Shown one piece after another: positions 17,647-26,698 of a DNA stretch of 64,000 nt; position 1 is the first letter of the stretch, and every line of letters starts with the position of its first letter. Source of the DNA: Pelagibius sp037652055 (GTDB lineage Bacteria; Pseudomonadota; Alphaproteobacteria; Kiloniellales; Kiloniellaceae); contig NZ_JBBKAH010000008.1 in NCBI RefSeq assembly GCF_037652055.1, positions 186,001 through 250,000 of the forward strand. Reading direction: 5' to 3'. The notes beneath the pieces are model-generated. The model was not told the DNA's origin. It searched no databases and saw only the letters and a program-made list of their open reading frames with translations. A program made the translations under genes and the position numbers.

Positions 17647-18411
17647 ATGCTGGTAGTCTCCAACGGTGCCTTCAAGTCCGGTTCGACCTGGCTGTTCAAT
17701 ATCCTCACCAGCCTGCGCAAGCTGGAGACGCCGGACGAGGCGTTCCTCACCAAGGGCAACGCCAAGCATCCGTCGGTCGCCGTGCCGCGTCTCGAGGCCT
17801 ACCTTGCCGGTGGCGAGTTCAATAGCCGCGACGTCATCACCAAGAACCATCTCGCCAAGCCGGAGCACCGGGCGCTGCTGCTCGCCAAGGAGAACGTGCG
17901 CGTCTTCTGCATGACCCGCGACACCCGCGACGTGATGGTCTCCGCGTACTACCACGACCTGCGCAAGAAGCGCTTCGAGGGCTCCTTTGCGAAGTACTAT
18001 TGGGAAGAGGGGCGCGAACTGCTGCCGCGGCTGATGCGCTATCGCGCGACCTGGGCGGAGCCCCATCCGCAGGTGGCCTCGACCAGCTTTGAGGCCCTGA
18101 AGAGCGACTTCGCCGGCGAGGTGGCGCGCATCGCCGCGGTGCTGGAAGTTCCGGCGGGTGCCGATGACATCGACCGCATCCGCCAGGCGAACAGCATCGG
18201 CGCGCTGCGCGACAAGTACCAGGATGCGCCGTCGCACCGCTCTGCCGAGGGCGACTTCTTCCGCAAGGGCGAGTCGGGAGACTGGCAGAACCATTTCGAC
18301 GACAAGATCCTGGCCGACCACGACCGTGTGTGCCGTGACGGCATCCCGACGCTGGACCGCCACTATCTGCTGAACCGCTTGCGGCAGAAGGTTCGGCGCG
18401 CGCTGGCGTGA
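17647..18411 (+). CDS. Sulfotransferase, copy 4
   Basis: The 254-residue compact sulfotransferase has the 5'-phosphosulfate loop NGAFKSGSTWLFN (residues 6-18) and the 3'-phosphate motif FCMTRDTRDVMVSAYYHD near residue 87. The C-terminal region FFRKGESGDWQNHF is the conserved RKG-x-x-GDW motif of Sulfotransfer_1 enzymes that closes over PAPS. It keeps the complete set of family motifs. The next gene's GTG start overlaps its stop by 4 bases. Confidence 0.88.
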   Translation: MLVVSNGAFKSGSTWLFNILTSLRKLETPDEAFLTKGNAKHPSVAVPRLEAYLAGGEFNSRDVITKNHLAKPEHRALLLAKENVRVFCMTRDTRDVMVSAYYHDLRKKRFEGSFAKYYWEEGRELLPRLMRYRATWAEPHPQVASTSFEALKSDFAGEVARIAAVLEVPAGADDIDRIRQANSIGALRDKYQDAPSHRSAEGDFFRKGESGDWQNHFDDKILADHDRVCRDGIPTLDRHYLLNRLRQKVRRALA

Positions 18412-20798
18412 GTCCCATCCATACGCCGCCCGCGATGCTTCATGACATGAAAAAGCTGATCGGCCGCCTGTTCGGCGACCGCCGCGGTCAGCGCCGCGCC
18501 GCACCGCCGCCGCCGGCCTTCGACGAGGCGGCGCTTTTCGCCCACCTGAGGGAACCGGCCGCGGCCGCCGCGGCCTGGCAGGCGGGACGACGCGAGGCCG
18601 CCTGGGCGGCGCTGACCGAACACTTCGAACGGCGCGTCCCCCCGCTGGGTTTTGTCGCGCCCGAGACGGTACCCGTGCTGTTCGACGAAGCGCAGCGGCG
18701 GTTCTCGGCCTGGCGCGGGCGGCTGCTGGAGAAAGTGCGCGAGGACCGTGAGGAGGGGCTGGCCGTCTACGAGCGCCGCGCCGCGCCGCTGTCGCAGAGT
18801 TTCGACTGGCGCGCGCCCTGCGGCCCTGGCCTGGAGGACCGCCTCTACGAGGCCCGCCCGCATCGCCTGGGCTTCCTGCCGCGCTGGGCCATGGCGTGCC
18901 ACTACGACCGCAGCGTCGTAGCCGAGTTGGACCAGGTGCTCACAGGCTGGATGGCCGCAGCGGACCTGCCCGGCGGTCATCCCGGATTTCGCTCGAGCCA
19001 CGTGGTGGTCTACCAGCTCATCGCCTGCCTGCTGGCCTGGCCGTTCCTGGCCGGCCTGGACGACGAGGCAGGCGACGGCGCGCTGCCTTCCCTGAAGCGG
19101 CGGGTGCTGCAGAGCCTCTACGAATGCAGCCTCTACATGCGGCGGGTGGATGCCAGCGGCGTCGGCAACAATCACCGGCTGGCGGAACGGCTGGCCGACT
19201 GGCTGACCGCGGCGCTGCTGCCGGAGTTCGATCATGCGCCGGACCGCCAGGCGGCGGAGAGCCTCTGGCTGGCGGAGCTGCACCGCCAGACCTACGACGA
19301 CGGCGGTTCCTTCGAGCACTCGGTGCACTACCACGAGCATGGCTGCGAACTGGCCGTCATCTACCTGCTGCTGTCGCGGCGCAACGGCTGGCCGGTGCCG
19401 CCGGCATCGCGCGAACGCATCGAGAAGATGCTGCGCTTCCAGCTGGCCATGGCCGGGCCCGACCTGCTGCCGCTGGCGATCGGCAACACGACGGAGGATC
19501 CGCTGCTGCCGCTCGGGGTCGGCGAGGGCTGGCAATGTGGCTTGTTGCGTGAGGTGCAGCGTGCCTGCTTCGTGCCGGGCGGACCCGCCGTGCCGGATGA
19601 CGATCCCACGCGTGAGGCGGCCTACTGGCTGCTGGAGGGAGCACTGGCGCCGGTAGGAGTGGCGATACCGGAGGAGGCACCCTTCCAGGACTTTCCGGAC
19701 AGCGGCTTTAGCGTCCTTGCCGAGCCGGAGCGGCAGGCGCGCCTGGTGTTTCGCCTGGGCCCGACGCCAACGGCACCGGGTATCGGCGGCCACAGCCACG
19801 GCGACCTGCTGAGCCTTTGCCTCAGCGCCGGCGGCGCGCCCGTGCTGGCGGCGCCGGGGACCGGGCGCTACCGCTTCAGGGCGCAGGAAGACCTGCCGGG
19901 CGAGCCGAACCTGCGCGCCCACTTCGCCAGCGCCGCGAGCCGCAGCGGCTTCTACATCGAGGGGCGCGAGCCCTACGGCGCCCTGAGGGGCGACTTCAGG
20001 AATTGGACGCTGCCCTGCCAGGTCGAGGCATGGCGCGCCAGCGCGTCAGCTGCGGGCCTGTCCTGGATCGAGGGAGCGGTTGTCGGAGAGGGACCTTACG
20101 TCGGACAGCGCCGCGGGGTCGTCCACCTCTGGGAAGGCGGCTGGCTGGTCTATGACAGGCCGCCGCCGACGCCGGAAGGCCGCGCCTTTATCGGCTGGCA
20201 GTTGGCCCCCGGCATCGACTGCCGGCTGGAGACTGCGCGGCGTGCCGCGCTGCACGGAGCGGCGCCAGCCACGGAACTGCAGATGCTGGCCGACGGCGTC
20301 GGCGAGGCGGATGTCGTAAGCGGCGGATTCCAGCCCTTCAGGGGCTGGGTCTCGCCGTCTTACGGGCGGCTGGAAGCGGCCGCGAACCTGAGGTTCGCCT
20401 TGCCGCAACGCAGCCGCGGCGCCGCCACCTTCCTCTCTCTCGACTCGCGCCGGGATGCGCGGCTGGAACAGCTGTCGGACGCGGAGGACGGCCTGGTCTT
20501 CCGTATGACGGCGGCGGACGAGGAGCTGCTGATCCTGCTGAGTACCGGTGAGCAAGGCGGCAGCGTGCGATGGCAGGACGTCGATTTCGAGGGGCGGCTG
20601 GTCTGCCTGTGGCGGCGCGGCGGTGGCCTGACCGTGCGCGCTCTGGGTCTGCTTCGTCTGCGCGCCCCGTCGCTTGCGCCGGCGTTCTCGGCTGAGACAC
20701 CCGTCGACTTCGAACTGCGGCTCGGCCGCGACGGCCCGCAATGGCCGCGGGGCGCCTGCGCGGCGTTGAGGGTGGAAGGTTTCGGCGATGGGGGCTGA
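18408..20798 (+). CDS. Heparinase II/III-family polysaccharide lyase or epimerase-like protein
   Basis: The 796-residue protein has an N-terminal alpha/alpha-toroid (residues ~120-400; NNHRLAERLADW and FEHSVHYHEHGCELAVIYL motifs) and a C-terminal beta-sandwich opening with GGHSHGDLLSLCLSAGG (His462, His464, Asp466). This is the layout of heparinase II/III lyases and of dermatan-sulfate epimerase. No signal peptide is visible, which fits a biosynthetic or cytoplasmic-face role better than secreted degradation. GTG 18408 overlaps the upstream stop; Met10 and Met14 are alternatives. It sits among three sulfotransferase genes, so a uronate-containing sulfated substrate is the natural inference. 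Confidence 0.8.
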   Translation: MSPIHTPPAMLHDMKKLIGRLFGDRRGQRRAAPPPPAFDEAALFAHLREPAAAAAAWQAGRREAAWAALTEHFERRVPPLGFVAPETVPVLFDEAQRRFSAWRGRLLEKVREDREEGLAVYERRAAPLSQSFDWRAPCGPGLEDRLYEARPHRLGFLPRWAMACHYDRSVVAELDQVLTGWMAAADLPGGHPGFRSSHVVVYQLIACLLAWPFLAGLDDEAGDGALPSLKRRVLQSLYECSLYMRRVDASGVGNNHRLAERLADWLTAALLPEFDHAPDRQAAESLWLAELHRQTYDDGGSFEHSVHYHEHGCELAVIYLLLSRRNGWPVPPASRERIEKMLRFQLAMAGPDLLPLAIGNTTEDPLLPLGVGEGWQCGLLREVQRACFVPGGPAVPDDDPTREAAYWLLEGALAPVGVAIPEEAPFQDFPDSGFSVLAEPERQARLVFRLGPTPTAPGIGGHSHGDLLSLCLSAGGAPVLAAPGTGRYRFRAQEDLPGEPNLRAHFASAASRSGFYIEGREPYGALRGDFRNWTLPCQVEAWRASASAAGLSWIEGAVVGEGPYVGQRRGVVHLWEGGWLVYDRPPPTPEGRAFIGWQLAPGIDCRLETARRAALHGAAPATELQMLADGVGEADVVSGGFQPFRGWVSPSYGRLEAAANLRFALPQRSRGAATFLSLDSRRDARLEQLSDAEDGLVFRMTAADEELLILLSTGEQGGSVRWQDVDFEGRLVCLWRRGGGLTVRALGLLRLRAPSLAPAFSAETPVDFELRLGRDGPQWPRGACAALRVEGFGDGG

Positions 20799-22593
20799 TG
20801 CCGGCCGCGCGGCCGGGGACGACCTGCCGACGCTCGATGCGCTTACGCCTGAAGGGTGGCTTGAGGCGGTACGACGCTTCCTCACGGGCCGTGACGACGA
20901 CTTGGCGAAGCTCGATGCCTTGCTCGCCGGCCGACACGGGTCCTGGCGCGGCTATCTCGCGTTGCCGCCGGGCGGCCGCGTGCTGTGCCTCGGCGCCGGC
21001 TATGGCGCCGTCGTGGAGAGCCTGGCTCCCCACTGTCGGCAGGTCGTCGTCCTGGAGCCGGACCCGGCCCGGCTGCGTTTCGTCGGCCAGCGGGTCGCCA
21101 TCTTCAACGCGGAAGATGACGTTGTGCTGGTGCGGGCCGCCGCCGGGTCGCCGCTGCCCTTCGCATCCGGCAGCTTCGATGCCGTCGTCATGGCAGACTC
21201 CGTCGGGCCGCGCGGACCGGCGCGATTGCTGGGCGAGGCGCGGCGCGTGTTGCGCGATGGCGGGCAGGTGCTGGTGATCGCCGACAATCGCTTCAGCCTC
21301 GCCCTGCCGTCGGGCTGGTGGGACCGGTGGAAAGCGGCTCCCCAGCCGCTGCCCCTGCTGGCCCAGGCCTTCGGACTGCTGCTCGCCTGGGCGCGGCGGC
21401 AGAACGGCCCAGAGGCGTTGCCGACGCTCTGCCGGCGCCTCTCCGAGCTGGGCTTTACCGGTGTCCGTACCTACGGCCTGTGGCCGTCGCGCCGCCAGTT
21501 CGACGATGTCATTCCGCTTTACGGTCAGCGCCCGGCGGCCCTGCCGGGCAAGCCGCCGTCCTGGCGGCAGCGGCTGAAGCAGCACGGCCTGTTCCTGCCG
21601 GCCCATTGCGTGACCGCCTGGGCAGGCGGAGAGCGCCAGCCGACTTCCTACGAGCGCATCTACGCCGCGGCGGCCCGTCAGATTGGAGGCGGCCAGGACG
21701 CCCCGCCGCTGCTGGCCCTGCGCCACATTTTGACGCGCAAGGACAAGATGATCGTGCAGGCGATGCGGAACGCCGAACCGGTCATCGTTCGAATTCCGTT
21801 CAGCCGTGCCGCGTCGGCGGCCGAAGCGCGTCACGCCGCCGCGCTCGTGCGACTGGCCGACAGCCATCCGGGGCTGGCCCCCAGACCCCTGGCGGCCGGG
21901 CAGATCGATGGATTCGACTACCGCGTCGAAACCGCCTTGCCGGGCGCCGCTCTGAGTACGGTCAGACGCAGGGTCGGCTCGGAAGCGGTGCTGCACCGCG
22001 CGGCCAATCTGCTCGACGTGATGAACCCCGCCGCTTCGCTGGTTCTGGCTCCCTTGGCAGGCGCCGCCTATGAGCGGCTCGTCGAGGCTCGCCTGGAGCG
22101 GCTGTTCCGGCTCGTGCGGGAGCGAGACCAGCAGGTCCGGCTGCGCGCGTTCTTCCGCGACCGGCTCTCAGGCGTGAGCCTGGCATTCGGCTTGGTCCAC
22201 GGTGATTTCAGCCGCAGCAACATCTATCTCGACGGTGACAACGCCGGCATTGTTGACTGGGAAGCCGCTGATTTCGACGATCTGCCCATCCTCGATGCGA
22301 TCGGATTCCTCGAATCCGTGTTGCGGCCTCTGGGTGCACGGCGTTCGCTCGCCGAGAGCTTTTACGCACTCGCCCGCCTGGAGCTCCCCTCCATGGCCGA
22401 GGAGCGATTCCTATTCGCCCAGTACGAGCGTCTGGGAATTGAGCGCGGCCACCATAGGGCACTGACCTACCTGCGCTGGCTTCGCCAGATCGATCATCTG
22501 TTGCCGTACTGGCTGAACTACGATCCGCGCGGTCAGGCGTATTACATCCACCAAGTCGTGCGCCTGCTGCTCGCCGAAGACGTCCCGCGGTAG
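20788..22593 (+). CDS. Methyltransferase-phosphotransferase (APH-like kinase) fusion
   Basis: The 601-residue protein has two modules. Residues ~60-190 form a SAM methyltransferase-like Rossmann domain (GGRVLCLGAGYGAVVESL; later ADNRFSLALPSGWWDRW). Residues ~320-560 form an aminoglycoside-phosphotransferase-like kinase with the catalytic loop HGDFSRSN (His471, Asp473) and the metal motif DWE (Asp490), plus IVRIPFS for the N-lobe. The methyltransferase half lacks an obvious acidic catalytic loop, so its activity is less certain. The fusion could methylate and phosphorylate the same glycan end, as capping enzymes do elsewhere; that is inference. It overlaps the heparinase-fold gene by 11 bases. 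Confidence 0.75.
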   Translation: MGADAGRAAGDDLPTLDALTPEGWLEAVRRFLTGRDDDLAKLDALLAGRHGSWRGYLALPPGGRVLCLGAGYGAVVESLAPHCRQVVVLEPDPARLRFVGQRVAIFNAEDDVVLVRAAAGSPLPFASGSFDAVVMADSVGPRGPARLLGEARRVLRDGGQVLVIADNRFSLALPSGWWDRWKAAPQPLPLLAQAFGLLLAWARRQNGPEALPTLCRRLSELGFTGVRTYGLWPSRRQFDDVIPLYGQRPAALPGKPPSWRQRLKQHGLFLPAHCVTAWAGGERQPTSYERIYAAAARQIGGGQDAPPLLALRHILTRKDKMIVQAMRNAEPVIVRIPFSRAASAAEARHAAALVRLADSHPGLAPRPLAAGQIDGFDYRVETALPGAALSTVRRRVGSEAVLHRAANLLDVMNPAASLVLAPLAGAAYERLVEARLERLFRLVRERDQQVRLRAFFRDRLSGVSLAFGLVHGDFSRSNIYLDGDNAGIVDWEAADFDDLPILDAIGFLESVLRPLGARRSLAESFYALARLELPSMAEERFLFAQYERLGIERGHHRALTYLRWLRQIDHLLPYWLNYDPRGQAYYIHQVVRLLLAEDVPR

Positions 22594-22746
22594 CGGTTCG
22601 CTGCGCCTGACCCACACCGTCACGGAACGTACACCATTCCGTCGCGTTTTCTTCACGCCCATGTTCGATAATGGCGTGGGAAGCGACTTCCTCTCGGCCG
22701 GAGTGTGTCCGCGCCGGTGGGGCGGTCTGAGATGTAGGGGTGTCGG

Positions 22747-23715
22747 GTGCGCGCTATGGAAATCATCGGGGCCGAACGGCACAGCGGCGCAGGGATTGAA
22801 GGCCTCGTCAGCGGGGCTGCCCGGAGTGTGGAGCCGTTCTTTGTCTTGGGTGCCCAGCGCTCGGGAACGACGATGCTGCGTCTGATGCTCAACAATCATC
22901 CCCGGCTGGCGGTGCCGCACGAGACGGTCTACGTCACCCAGTTCTATCGAAACCTGCAGCGCTACGGCGATTTGGCGCAGCACGCGAACATGCGGAGACT
23001 GCTGGACGACATTGCCGCGCATCCGCAGGTCGTCAAGGGCGGGCTGATCGACGACAAAGAGGCGGTTCTTGCGCACGATCCGGCGACTTATGCTGAGCTG
23101 ATCGATGCCATCATGACCTGCTACGCGCAGGCGCAGGGAAAAGCGCGCTGGGGTGACAAGACCCCGTACTACACCCTCGACATCGATGTGCTGCACAGCA
23201 TCTTTCCGCATGCCAAATTCATCCAGATCGTGCGTGACGGCCGCGACGTGGCGATGTCGCAGCGCCAGATCTCGTGGTGCTCATCCAACAGCTTCCGGCT
23301 GGCCGAGGACTGGGCGCACAAGACCACCCTCTGCCACAAGGTCGGGCGCGTGCTGGGCCCGGACCAATACCTGGAACTGCGCTACGAAGAGCTGGTGCGC
23401 GACCCCGAGCCGGTGTTGCGCCAGGTTTGCGATTTCCTGGGCGAGCCTTTCGATGCGCAGATGCTGCACTATCACGAAACGGCCAAGAATGTCGTGCCGG
23501 GCGACAGCCTGAAATGGCACCGAAACTCGGTGCGGGCACCCGATGCGTCCAAGGTCTTCGCCTGGAAGAATGCCATGCCCGAGAGCGAACGGATCATCTT
23601 CGAAGAGATCGCGGGCCCCACGCTGGATTACTTCGGATACGAGCGTCCGCCGCTCAAGCGCTCGGTCTTTACCAAGCTGAAAAAGATCTACCTGACGGTG
23701 ATGAACCGCTGGTGA
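22747..23715 (+). CDS. Sulfotransferase, copy 5
   Basis: The 322-residue protein has the 5'-phosphosulfate loop FFVLGAQRSGTTMLRLML (residues 31-48) and the 3'-phosphate motif FIQIVRDGRDVAMSQRQ near residue 160, of the same Sulfotransfer_3 group as the gene at 15803. GTG 22747 is favoured by AGGGGT six bases upstream; ATG 22756, three codons later, is the alternative. A 153-base gap precedes it, so it may have its own promoter while still following the tailoring block. It converges with the PLP decarboxylase gene 9 bases downstream. Confidence 0.87.
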   Translation: MRAMEIIGAERHSGAGIEGLVSGAARSVEPFFVLGAQRSGTTMLRLMLNNHPRLAVPHETVYVTQFYRNLQRYGDLAQHANMRRLLDDIAAHPQVVKGGLIDDKEAVLAHDPATYAELIDAIMTCYAQAQGKARWGDKTPYYTLDIDVLHSIFPHAKFIQIVRDGRDVAMSQRQISWCSSNSFRLAEDWAHKTTLCHKVGRVLGPDQYLELRYEELVRDPEPVLRQVCDFLGEPFDAQMLHYHETAKNVVPGDSLKWHRNSVRAPDASKVFAWKNAMPESERIIFEEIAGPTLDYFGYERPPLKRSVFTKLKKIYLTVMNRW

Positions 23716-23724
23716 CCGCGGCGA

Positions 23725-24957
23725 TCAGACCAGGACTTCCGCCGGCGGCGGATGGCCGAGAAAGGCCGTCGGGCTGGCGGTGAGCCCGTAGGCGCCTGAT
23801 TGAAAGATCACCACGAGGTCGCCGATCTCCGCACGAGGCAGGGACGCCTTGTCCGCCAGCAGGTCCAGCGGCGTGCAGAGGCAGCCGACGACGGAGGCCT
23901 TCTCCTGCGCTGCTTCGTTCATGCGGCCGTCGATCGCGACGGGAAAGTTGCGCCGGATCACCTGCCCGAAATTTCCCGAGGCGGCCAGATGGTGGTGCAG
24001 GCCGCCGTCGGTTACCAGGAAGACTTCGCCGCGCGACATCTTGCGGTCGATCACCCGCGTCACGTAGAGACCGGCTTCGCCGACGATATAGCGGCCGAGT
24101 TCCAGGACCGCACGGGCCTCCGGCTGCGCCGTGGCGAGCTTGGCGACGACCTCGGCGAGATTGTCTCCGATCGGCGCGAGGTCGAGTGGTTTGTCGTTCG
24201 GGAAGTAGGGGATGCCGAAGCCGCCGCCCAGGTTGAGATAGCGCAGCGGCGCTGCCAGCCGGTCGGCGAGGCGCAGCGCGAGGTCCAGGGTCTTGGCCTG
24301 CACCTCGGCTATGGTCTCCGCGCTGAGGTTCTGCGAGCCGGCGAAAATGTGAAAGCCTTCGATCACGACGCCGGCGGCGCGGGCCGCGGCGATGAGATCG
24401 GGGACGTCCTCAGCGTCGATGCCGAACTGCTGCGGCCCACCGCCCATGCGCATGCCGGAGCCCTTCAAATGGAAGTCCGGATTGATGCGCAGGGCAATGC
24501 GCGGCGCGGTCCCGAGATCCTCGGCGATCGACTTGATGCGGGTCACCTCGCCGGCGGATTCCGCTTCGACCAGGATGCCGGCCGCAATGGCCTGGCGGAG
24601 CTCCCGGTCGGTCTTGCCCGGGCCGGCAAAGCCGATATGTCGGGCCGGCATGCCGGCGTCGAGGGCCTTGGCGAGTTCGCCGGCCGAGGCGACGTCGAAG
24701 CCGTCGACCAGCGGCGCCAGGAAACAGACCAGTGCTGCCATGGGATTGGCCTTGACGGCGAAATGCAGGTCCAGCGTATCGGGCAGCCGACGGCGCAGTT
24801 CACCGACGCGCGCGGATATGCGCGCGCGGTCATAGGCGAAGAAGGGGGTCTGTCCGACGCGCTGGGCCAGGCGCGCCAGCGGCACGCCGCCGATCAGCAG
24901 ATCTCCTTCTGCCGTCTGCCAGGCTTGCACCGCCGGATGGATGGCTGCTTCAGTCAT
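23725..24957 (-). CDS. PLP-dependent decarboxylase, exosortase A-associated type
   Basis: The 410-residue fold-type III (alanine racemase-like) decarboxylase is related to diaminopimelate/ornithine decarboxylases. The PLP lysine is Lys69 in HFAVKANP, and phosphate-binding and specificity segments include HIFAGSQNL and NLGGGFGIPYF. It matches the subfamily known to accompany exosortase A systems. There it is paired with an acyl-CoA ligase, suggesting activation and decarboxylation of an amino acid for a modification of the EPS or its protein. It overlaps the ligase gene by 8 bases. Confidence 0.9.
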   Translation of the reverse strand: MTEAAIHPAVQAWQTAEGDLLIGGVPLARLAQRVGQTPFFAYDRARISARVGELRRRLPDTLDLHFAVKANPMAALVCFLAPLVDGFDVASAGELAKALDAGMPARHIGFAGPGKTDRELRQAIAAGILVEAESAGEVTRIKSIAEDLGTAPRIALRINPDFHLKGSGMRMGGGPQQFGIDAEDVPDLIAAARAAGVVIEGFHIFAGSQNLSAETIAEVQAKTLDLALRLADRLAAPLRYLNLGGGFGIPYFPNDKPLDLAPIGDNLAEVVAKLATAQPEARAVLELGRYIVGEAGLYVTRVIDRKMSRGEVFLVTDGGLHHHLAASGNFGQVIRRNFPVAIDGRMNEAAQEKASVVGCLCTPLDLLADKASLPRAEIGDLVVIFQSGAYGLTASPTAFLGHPPPAEVLV

Positions 24958-26542
24958 GCGCGTCTTCCTGCTGGCCTGCGATGAGTTCCTGGGCGTGGCG
25001 CTTGCGGTCGATCTTGCCGTTGGGATTGCGGTAGAGCTCGCTCCGCGCCTCGATGCGTTGCGGCACCATGAAGGTCGGCAGCTGCTGGCGGCAGACCGCG
25101 AGCAACGCCTCGGTGTCGAGCTCAGCGCCGTTCTTCGGCTTCACCAAGAGAGTGATCGACTGGCCGAGTGTCGGGTGCGGCAGGCCCACGGCCGCAGCTT
25201 CGTCGACCAGTCCGGAGGCGAAGATGACCTCCTCGATCTCCGTCGGGCTCACGCGGTAGCCCGAGGTCTTGATCATATCGTCGCGCCGACCGACGAAGTA
25301 GAGGAAGCCGTCCTTGTCGCGGCGCACGAGATCGCCGGACCACACGGCGATTTCCGGCATGGTCAAGCCTTCGGGCTGGCCCGGCGCGGGGCGGAAGCGT
25401 TCGGCCGTGCGCTCGGGGTCGTTCCAATAGCCGAGCGAGACGAGCGGGCCGCGGTGGACCAGTTCGCCCGCCTCATCGGGCGCCGTCGTGCTGCCGTCCT
25501 CGCGCACCACCAGGATTTCCACGTTGGGGATCGCCTTGCCCATCGAGTCCGGCCGGCGGTCGACCTCGCGCGGGTCGAGGTAGGTGGAGCGGAACGCCTC
25601 GGTCAGGCCGTACATGAGATAGGGCGAGGCCTGCGGGAAGATCCCGCGCAACTGCATGAGCGCCGGTCGCGGCAGGTGGCCGCCGGTGTTGGCGAAGTAG
25701 CGCAGGCGCTCCGAGGCCTCGCGCGGCCAATCGAGCGTGACGAGCTGGAACCACAGCGGTGGGACGCCGGTGATGCCGGTGACGCCCTCGCGCAAGCAGA
25801 CGCGCGGGACCTCGCGCGGCAGCAGGTAGTTCAGCAGGATGCAGCGGGCTCCGGCGCGAAAGGCGGTCAGCACCTGGCTGAGGCCGGCATCGAAGCTGAG
25901 CGGCAGGACGGAGAGAATGCGGTCCGCGTCGGTGTTCTCCAGGTAGCGGCTGACGCTCTCGGCGCCGACCAGCAGGTTGCGGTGGGAGACCACGACGCCC
26001 TTGGGCTGCCCGGTGCTGCCGGAGGTGTAGAGGATGGCGGCCATATCGCAGTCCACCGGACGGGCGAGACTGGCGGCCTCGGCGGGCTCCTCTGCGATCT
26101 CCCGCCACGCCACGATCCGCGGACCGGGTCTTGCGGCGGGGGGCGGATCGCCCACCAGGACCACCGTGTGCAAGAAGGGGCAGTCGGCGAGCACCGTAGC
26201 CAGCGCCTCCAGGCGCTCCGGCGAGGTGACGAGGACCTTCACCGCGCAGTCGTTGGCGATGTGGGCCACCTGGGCGGGCCGCAGCACGGGATTGACGGGG
26301 ACGAAAACGCCGCCGGCGGCGCTGGCGGCAAAGAAGGCCAGCACCGTCTCGAAGCGCTTTTCCAGGAAGACGGCCACGCGGTCGTTGCGCTGAAGTCCGA
26401 GGGCCTTGAGGCCGGCGGCGAGGCGGCGGGTCTGCTGCCAGGCGTCGGCGTAGGAAAGCTGCTCGGTCTTGTCGACCAGCGCGACATGGTCGGGCCGCTG
26501 CATCGCCTGGTACGCGATCAGGTCATGCAGAGCCTCGAACAT
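24950..26542 (-). CDS. AMP-forming acyl-CoA ligase, exosortase A-associated type
   Basis: The 530-residue ANL-superfamily adenylating enzyme has the P-loop-like YTSGSTGQPKG at residues 172-182, YGLTEAF in the middle and the GKIDRK lysine near the C-terminus, so all core motifs are intact. It would form an acyl-AMP and pass the acyl group to CoA or a carrier protein. I chose ATG 26542; the longer frame adds 27 residues of non-conserved sequence. It is coupled to the PLP decarboxylase. No acyl-carrier-protein gene is visible nearby, so the acceptor thiol is unknown. Confidence 0.9.
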   Translation of the reverse strand: MFEALHDLIAYQAMQRPDHVALVDKTEQLSYADAWQQTRRLAAGLKALGLQRNDRVAVFLEKRFETVLAFFAASAAGGVFVPVNPVLRPAQVAHIANDCAVKVLVTSPERLEALATVLADCPFLHTVVLVGDPPPAARPGPRIVAWREIAEEPAEAASLARPVDCDMAAILYTSGSTGQPKGVVVSHRNLLVGAESVSRYLENTDADRILSVLPLSFDAGLSQVLTAFRAGARCILLNYLLPREVPRVCLREGVTGITGVPPLWFQLVTLDWPREASERLRYFANTGGHLPRPALMQLRGIFPQASPYLMYGLTEAFRSTYLDPREVDRRPDSMGKAIPNVEILVVREDGSTTAPDEAGELVHRGPLVSLGYWNDPERTAERFRPAPGQPEGLTMPEIAVWSGDLVRRDKDGFLYFVGRRDDMIKTSGYRVSPTEIEEVIFASGLVDEAAAVGLPHPTLGQSITLLVKPKNGAELDTEALLAVCRQQLPTFMVPQRIEARSELYRNPNGKIDRKRHAQELIAGQQEDAHD

Positions 26543-26698
26543 TCCCGCCCACTCGATAAGGGGACAGCACGGGGCTCGCGCGCCGTGCCGTCCAACATGC
26601 TGCACAGCAGCGAATGATGTCACCGCGAACAGGCTTGCACCAGAACGCCCGGGCCCGTCAAGGCTGGCGGTCGGAACTCCCCCGATGCCCTGAAGACT

